Virus record (IMG/VR): IMGVR_UViG_3300014325_000012
Coordinates: 39,453-103,452 of that record
Direction: 5' to 3' (one strand)
Source of the DNA: a virus
DNA: 64,000 nucleotides
Shown: in pieces, positions 8,120 to 17,786 of the stretch
How the letters are laid out: every line of letters begins with the position of its first letter
Numbering within the stretch: position 1 is the first letter of the stretch
Position numbers and translations under genes: made by a program
The notes under the pieces: generated by a model
Databases searched by the model: none
The model's input: the letters and a program-made list of their open reading frames with translations, nothing else
What the model was told of the DNA's origin: nothing

Positions 8120-9244
8120 GTGACTTTACCACTACAGAATATAAGAGTTGAATATACTTACTCCGCTATGGATGTAAGAAGAAAACTCAACACTAATGCT
8201 ATATTAGCTGGGATACTAGATTATGATGAAGCCTTTACAAGAGCCAAAAGGACTATAGAGGCACAAGTAGCTCAAATATACCTTAGTGCCTACAAGTCTG
8301 TAGTTCCTATTAAGGCCGATTTTTCGGTAAAACAAAATAAGGCCAACCCTTCAATATTAATTACTAATAGGGATAAATATCAAGCTAGTCTAAACAGAAC
8401 AAATAAGCTAACCCCAGAACAAAGTACTAGAGTTGGTAAAATGATCCAACAAGGTAGAACTCTAGATGAAATAATAAAAACTCTAATTATTTCTCCCGGA
8501 TCAAGTTATGGTGGAGCATTAAGAGATAAGCATATAAGTCTTACAGGAAGGGCAGGTACTAATCTTCAGGTTATTGTGGATGACTACCCACACGTAGTGC
8601 CTTATACTGTTAATAGCCCCATAGCCTCTCAATTAGCAGCAGATCTAAATGAGGGAAGAGTATTTAAGAAGAATAGATCGAGAAAACGTTCTTCAGCTAT
8701 ACCGTCTATTAAGTACGCTACCTTTTATAGAAGGTCTAGACCTTCACAGGCTGAACCTGGATTTACTCCTGAGTTTGGATTTACAACAAACTGGATTTCT
8801 AAGGGTCACCAACAGGCTGATGCTATAGTCCAGGCCTATTTAGCATCCAGAACATTTGCCTCTGCTTTTACTGGCCCTCTTACTACTCTTAAACAACTAT
8901 CTAAAACTAAGTTTAGGGACGAGCAATCCACACCACAATTTAGGGAGTTTTTAAGAGGTATAGAGTCTAAGGGTTCGTTAGCTACAAAACAGGCTGAAGT
9001 CGAACAAAGAAGAGACTTCTTCTCTGGAGCAATAGCAAACTATTACTTAAAACAGGTAAGAAACGCTACAAATAAAGGTAATTCTTATCCAGAAATAAAG
9101 GGAGGGGGTATATCTAAAGCTCTTACTCCTGCTATTGATAAGTTTTTTAGTTCCTACGAATATACTACTGCGCTTAAGATTAGACTAGGACCTTTAAAAG
9201 GTAAAGGAACAACAGCAGCAGACCTATTTGGGAAGGGGGCCTAA
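8120..9244 (+). CDS. Putative virion protein upstream of tape measure, 374 aa
   Basis: GTG start with AGGAGG at 8105-8110, nine bases upstream. Mostly helical N-terminus, a basic segment KKNRSRKRSSAIPSIKYATF (about residues 190-208) and C-terminal GLAD-like loop region ending ADLFGKGA. Its stop overlaps the tape-measure ATG by one base (TAATG). Position suggests a tail or head-tail connection protein; no known domain is visible. Confidence 0.65.
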   Translation: MTLPLQNIRVEYTYSAMDVRRKLNTNAILAGILDYDEAFTRAKRTIEAQVAQIYLSAYKSVVPIKADFSVKQNKANPSILITNRDKYQASLNRTNKLTPEQSTRVGKMIQQGRTLDEIIKTLIISPGSSYGGALRDKHISLTGRAGTNLQVIVDDYPHVVPYTVNSPIASQLAADLNEGRVFKKNRSRKRSSAIPSIKYATFYRRSRPSQAEPGFTPEFGFTTNWISKGHQQADAIVQAYLASRTFASAFTGPLTTLKQLSKTKFRDEQSTPQFREFLRGIESKGSLATKQAEVEQRRDFFSGAIANYYLKQVRNATNKGNSYPEIKGGGISKALTPAIDKFFSSYEYTTALKIRLGPLKGKGTTAADLFGKGA

Positions 9245-12200
9245 TGACCTTTAATTCTCAAATTAATTTAGATATAGTTGCTAAAGGACTTGACCAAACT
9301 TTAGCCAAATTAAATCAACTAAATCAATACTCTAATCAGCTTTCTAATAGAGAAATTAATATTGGTCTTAAGAACTTTGCTTCTGGGGTAGAGTCTGAAC
9401 TTAAAAGGCTAAGTTCTAGCGGCTTCTCTACTAACTTTACAGTTAATACTAAACTAGTATTAGATAAGTCTAGTGTACAACAATTAAAAAGCCAAATAAC
9501 TAGTGAACTAAGCACTACTTATGCATCCCCACAACAAGCAATAGCAAGCCAACAAAGACTCAGAGGATTAGTTACTGACTTTGCGAAGAATATGGAGTTC
9601 TTCGCCCAAGGCTTAGCGAATGCTAGACAATCCATAGCTGCCGCACAAGTTTATTCAAATATACCTTCTTATAGAAGAGCCGTACTTCCTGCTGGTAGTA
9701 GGCTTCAGCCTATACCTGCCAGAATATCTGAACTTAGAGATCAAGAAGTAAATTTTGTTCAAAGAGAAAGATTTATACAAAATCAGATAATTGCTGGACA
9801 AAAATATATAAATTCTCAGCTTCAATCTGCGGTGGATAGACAAATAGCTGTCCAAACAGCTAAGTCTGGAATTGCTCCTGTGGATTATCAAATAAGACAA
9901 CAAAGAAGGTTAGTAGCCCAAACTCAAAGTTATGATGATGTTTTTAAGTTAATTCAATTACAAAAACTAAGAAATGAACTAGAGAGAATATCCCAAAAAC
10001 CTCAACTAAATCCTAATATTGCTTACCCGCAGCAATTTATTAGTAGAAAGGAAGCAGAGCTATTAGGTATACAAAGACAAAGAGGTCCTGTTTCCACTGA
10101 AAGAACTCTATTAGAAGAAGGATTAGCTGCGGACCAATCTATAAGAGATAGAAGGAATTCTATAAATAGAGGTAGAAGAGAAAGAGCCAGACAATCTCTA
10201 GCTAAGGATTATTTACGTTCTACTTATGGGGATGACTATGTTGACTTTATTGATGAACAAGGTACTTTACCTACATTATTAAAAACAAAACCATTCCTAA
10301 GAGGTGTGGAAGCATATAGAAGAAGCACAAATACTCAATATATAGATCCTAATAGCCCTTTCGCTAAAACTCTAGGAATTTCTGGTGGGTTTACTCCTCC
10401 AGGTAAAAGTTTAAAATCCTTATTTGGTGCTAGTGGAAATGCCCCACCAGGTGGTGGAGGTGGAGATTACTTTGGAGGAGGCGGAGGAGGTAGTGGTCCC
10501 GGTGGTCCTCCCGATGACCCAAACAATCCTTTTAGGCGTCGTAGTCTAATACCGGACTTCAAATTTAATAAAAGAAACTTTCTGAATGAGAATGTGCTTA
10601 GACAGATATTCTTCGGTCTAGTATTCGGTGGCCCTCTAACAGCTGCTGGAGCAGCTATAGGTGGTGGATTTGCAGGAGCTAGTGGTGCCTTATTTGGTTC
10701 CACAGCTTCCCAATTCTTGAAAAATACATTAACTTCGTTTGGTAATAATGTTCACGATGCCTCGGAGAAAATAAGAGAGGCTGGATTAGCCTTTGAAAGG
10801 TCTATTCTTGGTATATCTGCAGTTAATCAAGCTAATAAAATAATTGTAGGACCTAACGGAGAGGAAGTATCTCCAGCGGCTCAATTTAATTTTCAACAAG
10901 TAGAAGCTAAGAGGATTCAATTAGCTGCTAGAAGTAAATTACTGCCCCTGGGTATAGCAGGACAAACAGAGAGTACTTTCGTTCAAGGTATCGTATCAGC
11001 CTTAGCCCAAAGAGGTTTATCTGGAAGTGATCAACAAGTAGCTAGAATCTCTGAGTTACTTGGTGGTGCTATCCAAGCTCAAAGACCGTCACTACTTGAA
11101 AATACTACACTACTACTCAGGGACATTCAAGACGTATTGGGTGGTGGTCCTTTAGCAAGTAGAACAGTTCTCAGTCAATTAATCAAACCCTCTATAGGGG
11201 GATTACAAAACGCAAAGTCCATAGAAGACGTAGTTAAGTCTTTGGAAAAATTAAGTGCCTTCCCTGAAATTGCTAAAGGCCTTGATAATCCAATCGTTTC
11301 TCTTAATAAATTATCTGGTGCTTTAGATAACTTACAAACAGTTGCTGGTGATGTACTATTAAAAACTATGGTCCCAGCCATAGACGCCTTCACTAAAGAA
11401 CTAACAGAAGAAGATACTTTAAAGGCCGCAGAAGTAGTAGGTAAGACCCTAGGAGAAATGACGGCAGTCATGTTTAAAGTAGGTGTTCAAGGAGTTAAGC
11501 TTGGAAAAGATCTATCCAACGGACTATTAGATCCACTAACTAAGGCAACACCAATACTTTTTGGTTTAACCTCTGCTCTTACGGGATTAGGAGCTGCTGC
11601 TAGTTTTGCTACAGCAAGGACAAGGGCAGAAACAATAGCGGAAGATGCAAAATCTATAGCCTTAGCACAGGCTTTATTAGCTTCCAAACAACAAACAGCC
11701 GGAGTCTCCCTTGCTCTAGGTTCTCAAGTTTTACAAGGATTATCAACTGCTGCTACAGCTGTAGGTGGAGAAAACATTAAATTACCAGCAGTACTGAAAG
11801 GTAAAGTAGGGCAAGTAGGAACGGCTGCTGGCGGGATCAGCTCATTAAATCTCAATAGTTTTGGCAAAGGGATTGGAGGCGCAATAGGGAAAGTTGGAGG
11901 TAAGGGCTTAGGAATCCTATCTACCTTACTTACTGTATTAAGTTTAGGATCAGCCTTTGGGGCTTTTGATGCCTTAGGTCACCAACAACAAAATGGAATA
12001 GATAAAGACCTACAAGAGGCACAGAAGAATTTAGAATTAGGGGGGCTGTCCTCACAACCTAGATTCTCCCAAAATATAGAATCCAGACTTAAGAAATTAG
12101 GATTAGAGAAGGACTTAGCTTCGTATGTAGCTGATAATGCTATTGGACCTTCAACACAAATAAGGTCATTAAAAGGTATAATTGGTGATCTTGCCGATAA

Positions 12201-15200
12201 AAATACTTCTGATCTTTCTAAAGGAACACCCGAGTTATACACTGTAGGCCCATTCGCTTTTACAAAATTAGCAGCAGCACAAAAGGCGGAATCAGAAAGA
12301 AGAATATCCACTTTATTTGATGAGACATCTACTAAGGGTGCTATAGCTGCTGGCGAAGAAACATTAAAAGCTAACCTAAATTATCTAGATACCCTAGATG
12401 CAAAAGTCACTATACTATCAGCTAAAAAGGATTTACCAGGAAGTAAGGAAGGATTAGAGGCTGAAAGAAGAGATGTTCTAGAAGCTAAGAAAGCAGCTAA
12501 GGGTACTCTTTCCGGATTAGTTGATGATAAAGAACAACTATTACAGGATTATGGTAGGCTGATTGATCCCAAAGAAAAAGAACTAGTAAGAAGAAAAGGA
12601 TTAGCTAAAGTTCAAGAAATTGATAAAGTCCAAGCTAGTATTGATGCTTATGATACTCAATTATTAAACCTGGGAAAAGGTATAAATGGAGCTATTAAAG
12701 AATCCTCTGATGAGCTAGACCAAGCTAAAAAAGAGTTTGCCGACGGGATGAAAGAACTTTTTTCTACTATGAAAAAGATAATTTCATCTAAGGTTGCAGC
12801 CATAGATGCAGACATAGCGGCTATAAGTCCAGAAACAGCGGGAGGGAGAAATCTAATATCGGACCTGAGTAATAGGAGAACCTTAAGAACTAAAGAAGAG
12901 TTGATTAAGAATATTGGACTTCTTGATCGTAGAAGAGTATTCGCTGAGGACAGCGGTAATACACCACTAAAAAATTCTTTGACAAATAAAATAGATGACC
13001 TAATAACTGAAGTACATAAAACAACTCCAGCACTTGTTTCTCATGATAAGGATTTAGCAGAAGTTGAATTAAGAAAATTAGAAGATATTAATAAGACTAT
13101 AGATAAAACTAGTTTTGGTGGACAAAGACAAGCACTTGAAAATGAGTTTAGAGGTCTATTGAGATCACAAGCAGTATATGGAGATGAAATATCTGAGGGT
13201 AGATTAAGAATAGATAAGTTAAATGCGGTTATTGCTAATCCTAATTCTACCGATACAGAAGTTAAACTAAAGGAAGTAGATCTAAACTTAGAACAACAAA
13301 AGTTAAGTGCAAATCTTCAAAGACAGGCTGAAGACTCCGTCAAACAATCTGACGTGGGTAGACAATTAGCCGAGGCTAATAAAGCAGAAGCTAACTCTAA
13401 AAAGGAATTAGAGACAGCATCTGAAAAAGTAAGAGATGCTATAAATAACGAGGCCTTAACTAGATCTAGATTGAATTTAGGTTTAGAACAATCTATTTTT
13501 GCTTTACAAGAATTTAGAAACCAGGCTAGGTTAAGGGAATTACAGGGCACTACTAGTCAAGTAGGACCTGTCCAGGATTTTATTAGAAAGTATGGGTACG
13601 CTCCCGCAGGTGCACCTTCTGAAGTATTGTCGGCTGCGCAAAATCCTTCTCTATTAAGGGATTTGGAAAGGCAACAAGCTGAGGAACAAATAGGAGCTGC
13701 TGGTAGAGCTTTTGATAACAGAGGCATTAATGAGAAAATTGAAGAAGGTAAATTAGAGACCGCTGTAGAGACTAGTAGAAAAGCCTTCGATGAACTTACT
13801 GAGTCTATTAATAATTTAAAAAAATCCTTAAATGACCTAATTGAGAAAAGAGGGGAACGAGAGAAGATTACCTTTGGGACTGATGCTAGAAATCCATACT
13901 TAGCAGGAGTACTTCCAACTCCTAAATTACCTTATGATCCTCCTAGAACTAGGGATGCTGATGGAGACCCTGTGCCTAGAGGACTTGATTTAACTCAAGT
14001 TCTACCACTAGAAAATGATACAGCCAGACAATTAAAAGCACCTGGTAATGTAGTACCTGCCTATAAGCCACTCCCCAACCAAAAAATGCAGGAAGGTAAG
14101 TATGATAGTGTAAGTTCTGAACTTACTGACAGAACCCTCCAAGGGGGCGTTTCAACAAATAAGTCTAGATATTATATGGATAATCCAGTAACTGGACAAA
14201 GAGAGTACTTTAATTTAGGTGAGCCGGGGTCGGAAAAATCTGAAGCCTCCTCAACTGGAGGTCTTCTTAATTTTGTAGCGGCTTCAGATGTAAGTGCAGG
14301 AGTTGCTACGGCTACAACTAAATATGGTAATGAGGCTAAATTCCCAGATCAATTACCCGCAGCTTTTGGAAGAGAGGTAGATGTTCCTGGTTATCAACCA
14401 GCCGCCTTCTTTGGGGCAAAATGGATAAATGACCCAACATATGGATGGATACCAAAAGGATGGGACCCTAAATATCCTAGAGTACCAATTCCTCCCCAAT
14501 TGAAGAAAGGTTATGTAGATCCACTATCCGGTAAATCTACAGGAGCTTCTAATGCCTTTCTTAATAGTAAAACTGCTTCTCCATTTGATAAACCAAAATC
14601 ATCTGGATTTAGTATAGACGGACAATCTAGTGGAGCCTCTGGATTTACGATCTCCCCTATGCTAGATCCTTTAATGAAAGGTCCTTTAGATGTAGATGTT
14701 ATTCCTGAATGGACAGATATAGGAGGTGCTTATCAAACAGGCATAGCCTTAGGTGGAACAGATAGTTTAACTGCTGCTAGTAATATAGCTAAACCTAAAT
14801 ATGCTAACGAGACCGCCTTCCCTGGTCAACTACCAGCGGATTATGGTACTGAGGTACCTATATCCAATTATCAGCCCGCAGCATTCTTTGGTTCTACGTG
14901 GGTAAATGATAAGACTTATGGATGGATACCTAAGGGTTGGACACCAAAATATCCTAAAGTTCCAGTTCCTCCTCAATTGTTAGGAAAGGGGATGAGTTCC
15001 TCTAAGAAGCCATCTACTACATCCTCTGGAATGTCTTCTGGATTTAAAATAGACGATGGACCTTCTAAGCCCAGCTTTACTATAGATGCGGCTCCCACGG
15101 GAGGATCTTCTAGCTCACCTTTATTAAATTTTGTCCAGCCAGGAATAAATGAGTTGGGAACTATTTCTACTAAATTAAAAGGTGCACTCACTAATACAGC

Positions 15201-15495
15201 TAAGCCAGAGGATTTTAATTGGGACTGGATAAATGGATCATCAGGATCGTCCATATTTGGTAATGACGAATTTATCCAAGGACAACCAAATACTATACCA
15301 TCCCTATTCTCACCACCACCTAGTGAGAAAGGAGAAAAATCTAGCGCCTCCGGAGAGAAGAATATGTCTATCGGAGAAAAGATAGATGAGCTTATTAAAG
15401 TGGTTAAGGAAGGACAGAAAGCTAATGACCCTGTAGCCCTTAAGGGTATAATAAGTACTGGAGCACAAGAAGCTTTAAATAGTGTATTTATGTAA
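9244..15495 (+). CDS. Tail tape measure protein, 2083 aa
   Basis: By far the longest gene, in the classic place after small tail genes. It sets tail length and threads the tail tube. Visible: Gln/Asn/Ser-rich helices at the N-terminus, a glycine-rich linker (about residues 400-425, GGGG runs then PPDDPNNPF), a hydrophobic Gly/Ala segment (FGLVFGGPLTAAGAAIGGG, about 455-475), further hydrophobic stretches near 770 and 880, then several hundred residues of charged coiled coil (about 950-1500) and a Pro-rich C-terminal part. The C-terminus has a 60-residue duplication (nt 14320-14502 and 14797-14979). No lysozyme or peptidase motif was seen. A plain alternative is another very long tail-lumen protein, but position and composition favour tape measure. 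Confidence 0.92.
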   Translation: MTFNSQINLDIVAKGLDQTLAKLNQLNQYSNQLSNREINIGLKNFASGVESELKRLSSSGFSTNFTVNTKLVLDKSSVQQLKSQITSELSTTYASPQQAIASQQRLRGLVTDFAKNMEFFAQGLANARQSIAAAQVYSNIPSYRRAVLPAGSRLQPIPARISELRDQEVNFVQRERFIQNQIIAGQKYINSQLQSAVDRQIAVQTAKSGIAPVDYQIRQQRRLVAQTQSYDDVFKLIQLQKLRNELERISQKPQLNPNIAYPQQFISRKEAELLGIQRQRGPVSTERTLLEEGLAADQSIRDRRNSINRGRRERARQSLAKDYLRSTYGDDYVDFIDEQGTLPTLLKTKPFLRGVEAYRRSTNTQYIDPNSPFAKTLGISGGFTPPGKSLKSLFGASGNAPPGGGGGDYFGGGGGGSGPGGPPDDPNNPFRRRSLIPDFKFNKRNFLNENVLRQIFFGLVFGGPLTAAGAAIGGGFAGASGALFGSTASQFLKNTLTSFGNNVHDASEKIREAGLAFERSILGISAVNQANKIIVGPNGEEVSPAAQFNFQQVEAKRIQLAARSKLLPLGIAGQTESTFVQGIVSALAQRGLSGSDQQVARISELLGGAIQAQRPSLLENTTLLLRDIQDVLGGGPLASRTVLSQLIKPSIGGLQNAKSIEDVVKSLEKLSAFPEIAKGLDNPIVSLNKLSGALDNLQTVAGDVLLKTMVPAIDAFTKELTEEDTLKAAEVVGKTLGEMTAVMFKVGVQGVKLGKDLSNGLLDPLTKATPILFGLTSALTGLGAAASFATARTRAETIAEDAKSIALAQALLASKQQTAGVSLALGSQVLQGLSTAATAVGGENIKLPAVLKGKVGQVGTAAGGISSLNLNSFGKGIGGAIGKVGGKGLGILSTLLTVLSLGSAFGAFDALGHQQQNGIDKDLQEAQKNLELGGLSSQPRFSQNIESRLKKLGLEKDLASYVADNAIGPSTQIRSLKGIIGDLADKNTSDLSKGTPELYTVGPFAFTKLAAAQKAESERRISTLFDETSTKGAIAAGEETLKANLNYLDTLDAKVTILSAKKDLPGSKEGLEAERRDVLEAKKAAKGTLSGLVDDKEQLLQDYGRLIDPKEKELVRRKGLAKVQEIDKVQASIDAYDTQLLNLGKGINGAIKESSDELDQAKKEFADGMKELFSTMKKIISSKVAAIDADIAAISPETAGGRNLISDLSNRRTLRTKEELIKNIGLLDRRRVFAEDSGNTPLKNSLTNKIDDLITEVHKTTPALVSHDKDLAEVELRKLEDINKTIDKTSFGGQRQALENEFRGLLRSQAVYGDEISEGRLRIDKLNAVIANPNSTDTEVKLKEVDLNLEQQKLSANLQRQAEDSVKQSDVGRQLAEANKAEANSKKELETASEKVRDAINNEALTRSRLNLGLEQSIFALQEFRNQARLRELQGTTSQVGPVQDFIRKYGYAPAGAPSEVLSAAQNPSLLRDLERQQAEEQIGAAGRAFDNRGINEKIEEGKLETAVETSRKAFDELTESINNLKKSLNDLIEKRGEREKITFGTDARNPYLAGVLPTPKLPYDPPRTRDADGDPVPRGLDLTQVLPLENDTARQLKAPGNVVPAYKPLPNQKMQEGKYDSVSSELTDRTLQGGVSTNKSRYYMDNPVTGQREYFNLGEPGSEKSEASSTGGLLNFVAASDVSAGVATATTKYGNEAKFPDQLPAAFGREVDVPGYQPAAFFGAKWINDPTYGWIPKGWDPKYPRVPIPPQLKKGYVDPLSGKSTGASNAFLNSKTASPFDKPKSSGFSIDGQSSGASGFTISPMLDPLMKGPLDVDVIPEWTDIGGAYQTGIALGGTDSLTAASNIAKPKYANETAFPGQLPADYGTEVPISNYQPAAFFGSTWVNDKTYGWIPKGWTPKYPKVPVPPQLLGKGMSSSKKPSTTSSGMSSGFKIDDGPSKPSFTIDAAPTGGSSSSPLLNFVQPGINELGTISTKLKGALTNTAKPEDFNWDWINGSSGSSIFGNDEFIQGQPNTIPSLFSPPPSEKGEKSSASGEKNMSIGEKIDELIKVVKEGQKANDPVALKGIISTGAQEALNSVFM
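14320..14979 (+). repeat. Internal protein duplication in the tape measure C-terminus
   Basis: Two copies of about 61 codons: nt 14320-14502 and 14797-14979. Both translate to a block with QPAAFFG, a W[IV]ND segment, TYGWIPKGW, PKYP and P[IV]PPQL. DNA has diverged much more than protein, so the duplication is old and under selection. Confidence 0.85.
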
Positions 15496-15504
15496 AGGAT
15501 TGAC

Positions 15505-16186
15505 ATGCCGATAACTCCTATAGGGTCGTATTTAACAATAGATGGAGTAAATACCTTATTTATTTCAGATTTAAAGGTATCATTTGCTACTGAGTTCTTT
15601 GATAGAATGGAATTTCAACACGAAAGACTTAGGTCTGCTCCTAATAGTGTAGGACAGCATGCAATAAGAACTACCTTATTAGGTAATACCCCAGCCCAGA
15701 TCGTTATAGGTAGCCTGTCCTTCCAGGATATAGTACCCTTAAATCCAGATGTATTGGTCACTGGAACTAATTATGGGAATATAAAAAAGAAGTTTAACAT
15801 AGTAAGATATGAAATTTCTGGTTCTCCTTCAGATCCTGGAGCAGTTCAGAATGTTTTTAACATAGCCCAAACACACATACAATACTTATCCACCTTTCAA
15901 GCTTATTTAGATCAATCGGCTTCTATGGAGACCGAATATGCCTACCTTAAACAATTACAACTACTGACCTTATCCGACCCTCCATTTGTTAATTTGACTA
16001 ATAGTGGTGTAGATATGGTTGGTAATGCGGTGAGTGGGACAGTCTCAGATATATTAATAACTAACTTCTCACCTTCACCAGCTTATGAGATACCTACAGA
16101 CACTTTAGGTGGGTACGATTTGATTCAATCCTTTACTATGACAGTAGAACAACGGAACCATTACAAACAAAGATCAGGTTGTGTAA
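15505..16186 (+). CDS. Putative tail protein completed by +1 frameshift at CGGA (226 aa)
   Basis: ATG 15505 starts MPITPIGSYLTIDGVNTLFI. Read in one frame it runs to 16260, but its last 34 residues (after VEQR) are Cys- and Arg-rich, unlike the rest, and overlap the next gene. At 16153 the in-frame codon CGG is followed by A. If CGGA is read as one codon, translation continues TITNKDQVV and stops at TAA 16184-16186, giving a natural beta-strand ending and a 39-base gap with the next gene's ribosome binding site. This is the second in-frame CGGA in the left 30 kb plus-strand genes. Role: tail component after the tape measure (Thr/Ser-rich, ITNFSPSPAYEIPTDTLGG). Confidence 0.65.
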
Positions 16187-16225
16187 TTTGCTACAATCTA
16201 AGCAGAAATAATAGGAGAAAGGAAG

Positions 16226-17095
16226 TTGGGTCTTGCAGTCTACTGGGATTTGCCATTTAATGCTAGTACAGAAGTTGATTTAGTAGACACTTTCACTGGT
16301 GATGGATCTACTCAAACATTTCCTTTAACGAATAAAGTAGCTAATAGGGTAGGTCAAACTGTCCAATATGGTGGAATTGAGTTATATAAATATAATGGCG
16401 GTTTTACTGTAAATGATGACAATACTGTTACGTTAAGTACAACCCCTCCCCTAAGCGCTGAAGGAGTTATTCCTGGTATAACTAATCTACCTGTAGGCTT
16501 ATTGTTCGATCAGGACGATGTTCCGGGAGTATCCAATCCAAGAGTGATTGAAACCCCTTTCTGGTTGGCTGATCCAGATAATATTGGATTTAATAAATAT
16601 GAAGGGTTACCAGGAAGTAGTGGTATAGCTTTAACTGTTATAGACTTAATTTCAGGAGCAGGAGCTGTAAATAGTTGGTGTCAATTAGCTTGTGCACAGG
16701 CTGATACATTAGGTTCTGCATGGGTGTATGGAGTTACTGGAGGTACGATATACACTAATGATATTTCTACATTCAGTACTATTCAAGCCTCCTCAGATGT
16801 AAATTCTAATACTCTTTATGTGTGGGGAGCCTCCGATTTTCAGCTGGGCGACTATATTAAACTAGCAGATTCTACCTCAACTCAAGAAATAGTAAGAATT
16901 ACAGACTATATAGCACCATATGAATTGACTGTTAGCAGCACAACATATCAACATTTCCCGGATGAGACTATATATACATGTGGTAGAAAGTTCTGGCTAA
17001 AAACTACTGTACCTCTTGATGCTGTGGATAATACAGCAAGTTCATTTTATGACCTAGTAATACAAAAAGTGTACGCGGTGGAATCTAGACTTTGA
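16226..17095 (+). CDS. Putative tail/baseplate protein, 289 aa
   Basis: No ATG or GTG fits; TTG 16226 lies 8 bases after AGGAG (16213-16217) and is the only start after the in-frame stop at 16199. Product MGLAVYWDLPFNASTEVDLV onward is beta-rich: DTFTGDGSTQTFPLTNK resembles the repeated beta-sandwich module of phage tail and fibre-attachment proteins. Ends FYDLVIQKVYAVESRL. Structural role from position and composition. Confidence 0.7.
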   Translation: MGLAVYWDLPFNASTEVDLVDTFTGDGSTQTFPLTNKVANRVGQTVQYGGIELYKYNGGFTVNDDNTVTLSTTPPLSAEGVIPGITNLPVGLLFDQDDVPGVSNPRVIETPFWLADPDNIGFNKYEGLPGSSGIALTVIDLISGAGAVNSWCQLACAQADTLGSAWVYGVTGGTIYTNDISTFSTIQASSDVNSNTLYVWGASDFQLGDYIKLADSTSTQEIVRITDYIAPYELTVSSTTYQHFPDETIYTCGRKFWLKTTVPLDAVDNTASSFYDLVIQKVYAVESRL

Positions 17096-17101
17096 TACAA
17101 T
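17093..17101 (+). promoter_or_regulatory. Extended -10 promoter candidate (TGATACAAT)
   Basis: TGnTACAAT in the gap before the gene at 17128; same form as 6300, 7343 and 8091. Confidence 0.35.
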
Positions 17102-17127
17102 ATAAGGGATTAAATTAGGAGTGGAGC

Positions 17128-17760
17128 ATGTCTGAAGCACGTGATAGTTATGAATGTATGAGGGAAATGATGGAATTTCCTCAGAAGTCTAGAGGTGAAG
17201 GTGTTATTTGCCTAGGCCAGTATAAAGTAACTGCGTGGAATCCTGATAGTGGACAAATATTTCACCAATATCAAGATAAAAACGTAATAACTAAGCTAGG
17301 CAAAGCAACTATGCTATCCCTATTATTTGGACTGACTTTAGGAAGTTCTATGGTTGCCTTGGCGGTAGGTAATGGTAGTACAGCAGCCACTAGTTCAGAT
17401 ACAAGGCTTACTAATGAATTAGTAGGTAATGGCGCTAGTACCTTAAATAGGATACCATTAGGAGGAGTTACCTCCACAGCCGGATCTTTTGTGGCGTTAA
17501 CTAATTCAGACATAGTAGATGACGTTCAAGTTATAGGCTCCAATACTTATGAAAAATCCTTAACCACCAGAGGAATATTCCCCAAAGTAGACGGTAATAA
17601 TGAATCTAACTTTAGAGAATTCGCTCTTATGTCTACCCTATTACTTCCAGCAACAGGAACCACTCAATCAGGTTGGCTATATAATCACTTTGTTTTGCCT
17701 GCGGACATACCAAAAACAGTGGATATTGAAGTAGATTGTGATATAAAGATTTTGTTCTAG
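17128..17760 (+). CDS. Putative tail fibre-associated protein, 210 aa
   Basis: AGGAGTGG upstream of ATG 17128. NVITKLGKATMLSLLFG then ALAVGNGSTAATSSDTRLTNEL is a pattern often seen in phage tail-fibre proteins (a helix, then a constant-function loop with G-x-G and DTxL). The rest is beta-rich with FREFALMSTLLLP. It precedes the beta-helix protein and is likely part of the same fibre. Confidence 0.7.
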   Translation: MSEARDSYECMREMMEFPQKSRGEGVICLGQYKVTAWNPDSGQIFHQYQDKNVITKLGKATMLSLLFGLTLGSSMVALAVGNGSTAATSSDTRLTNELVGNGASTLNRIPLGGVTSTAGSFVALTNSDIVDDVQVIGSNTYEKSLTTRGIFPKVDGNNESNFREFALMSTLLLPATGTTQSGWLYNHFVLPADIPKTVDIEVDCDIKILF

Positions 17761-17786
17761 GGTATATACACGTTAAAGGATAGTTA

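Noticed and set aside
9244-15495. Minus-strand frames within the tape-measure gene
   Set aside because: Shadows of a strongly coding plus-strand frame; no ribosome binding sites.
16187-16260. Zero-frame extension of the 15505 gene
   Set aside because: Cys/Arg-rich run-on overlapping the next gene; the CGGA +1 reading ends earlier and cleanly. Kept as the alternative if frameshifting is disproved.
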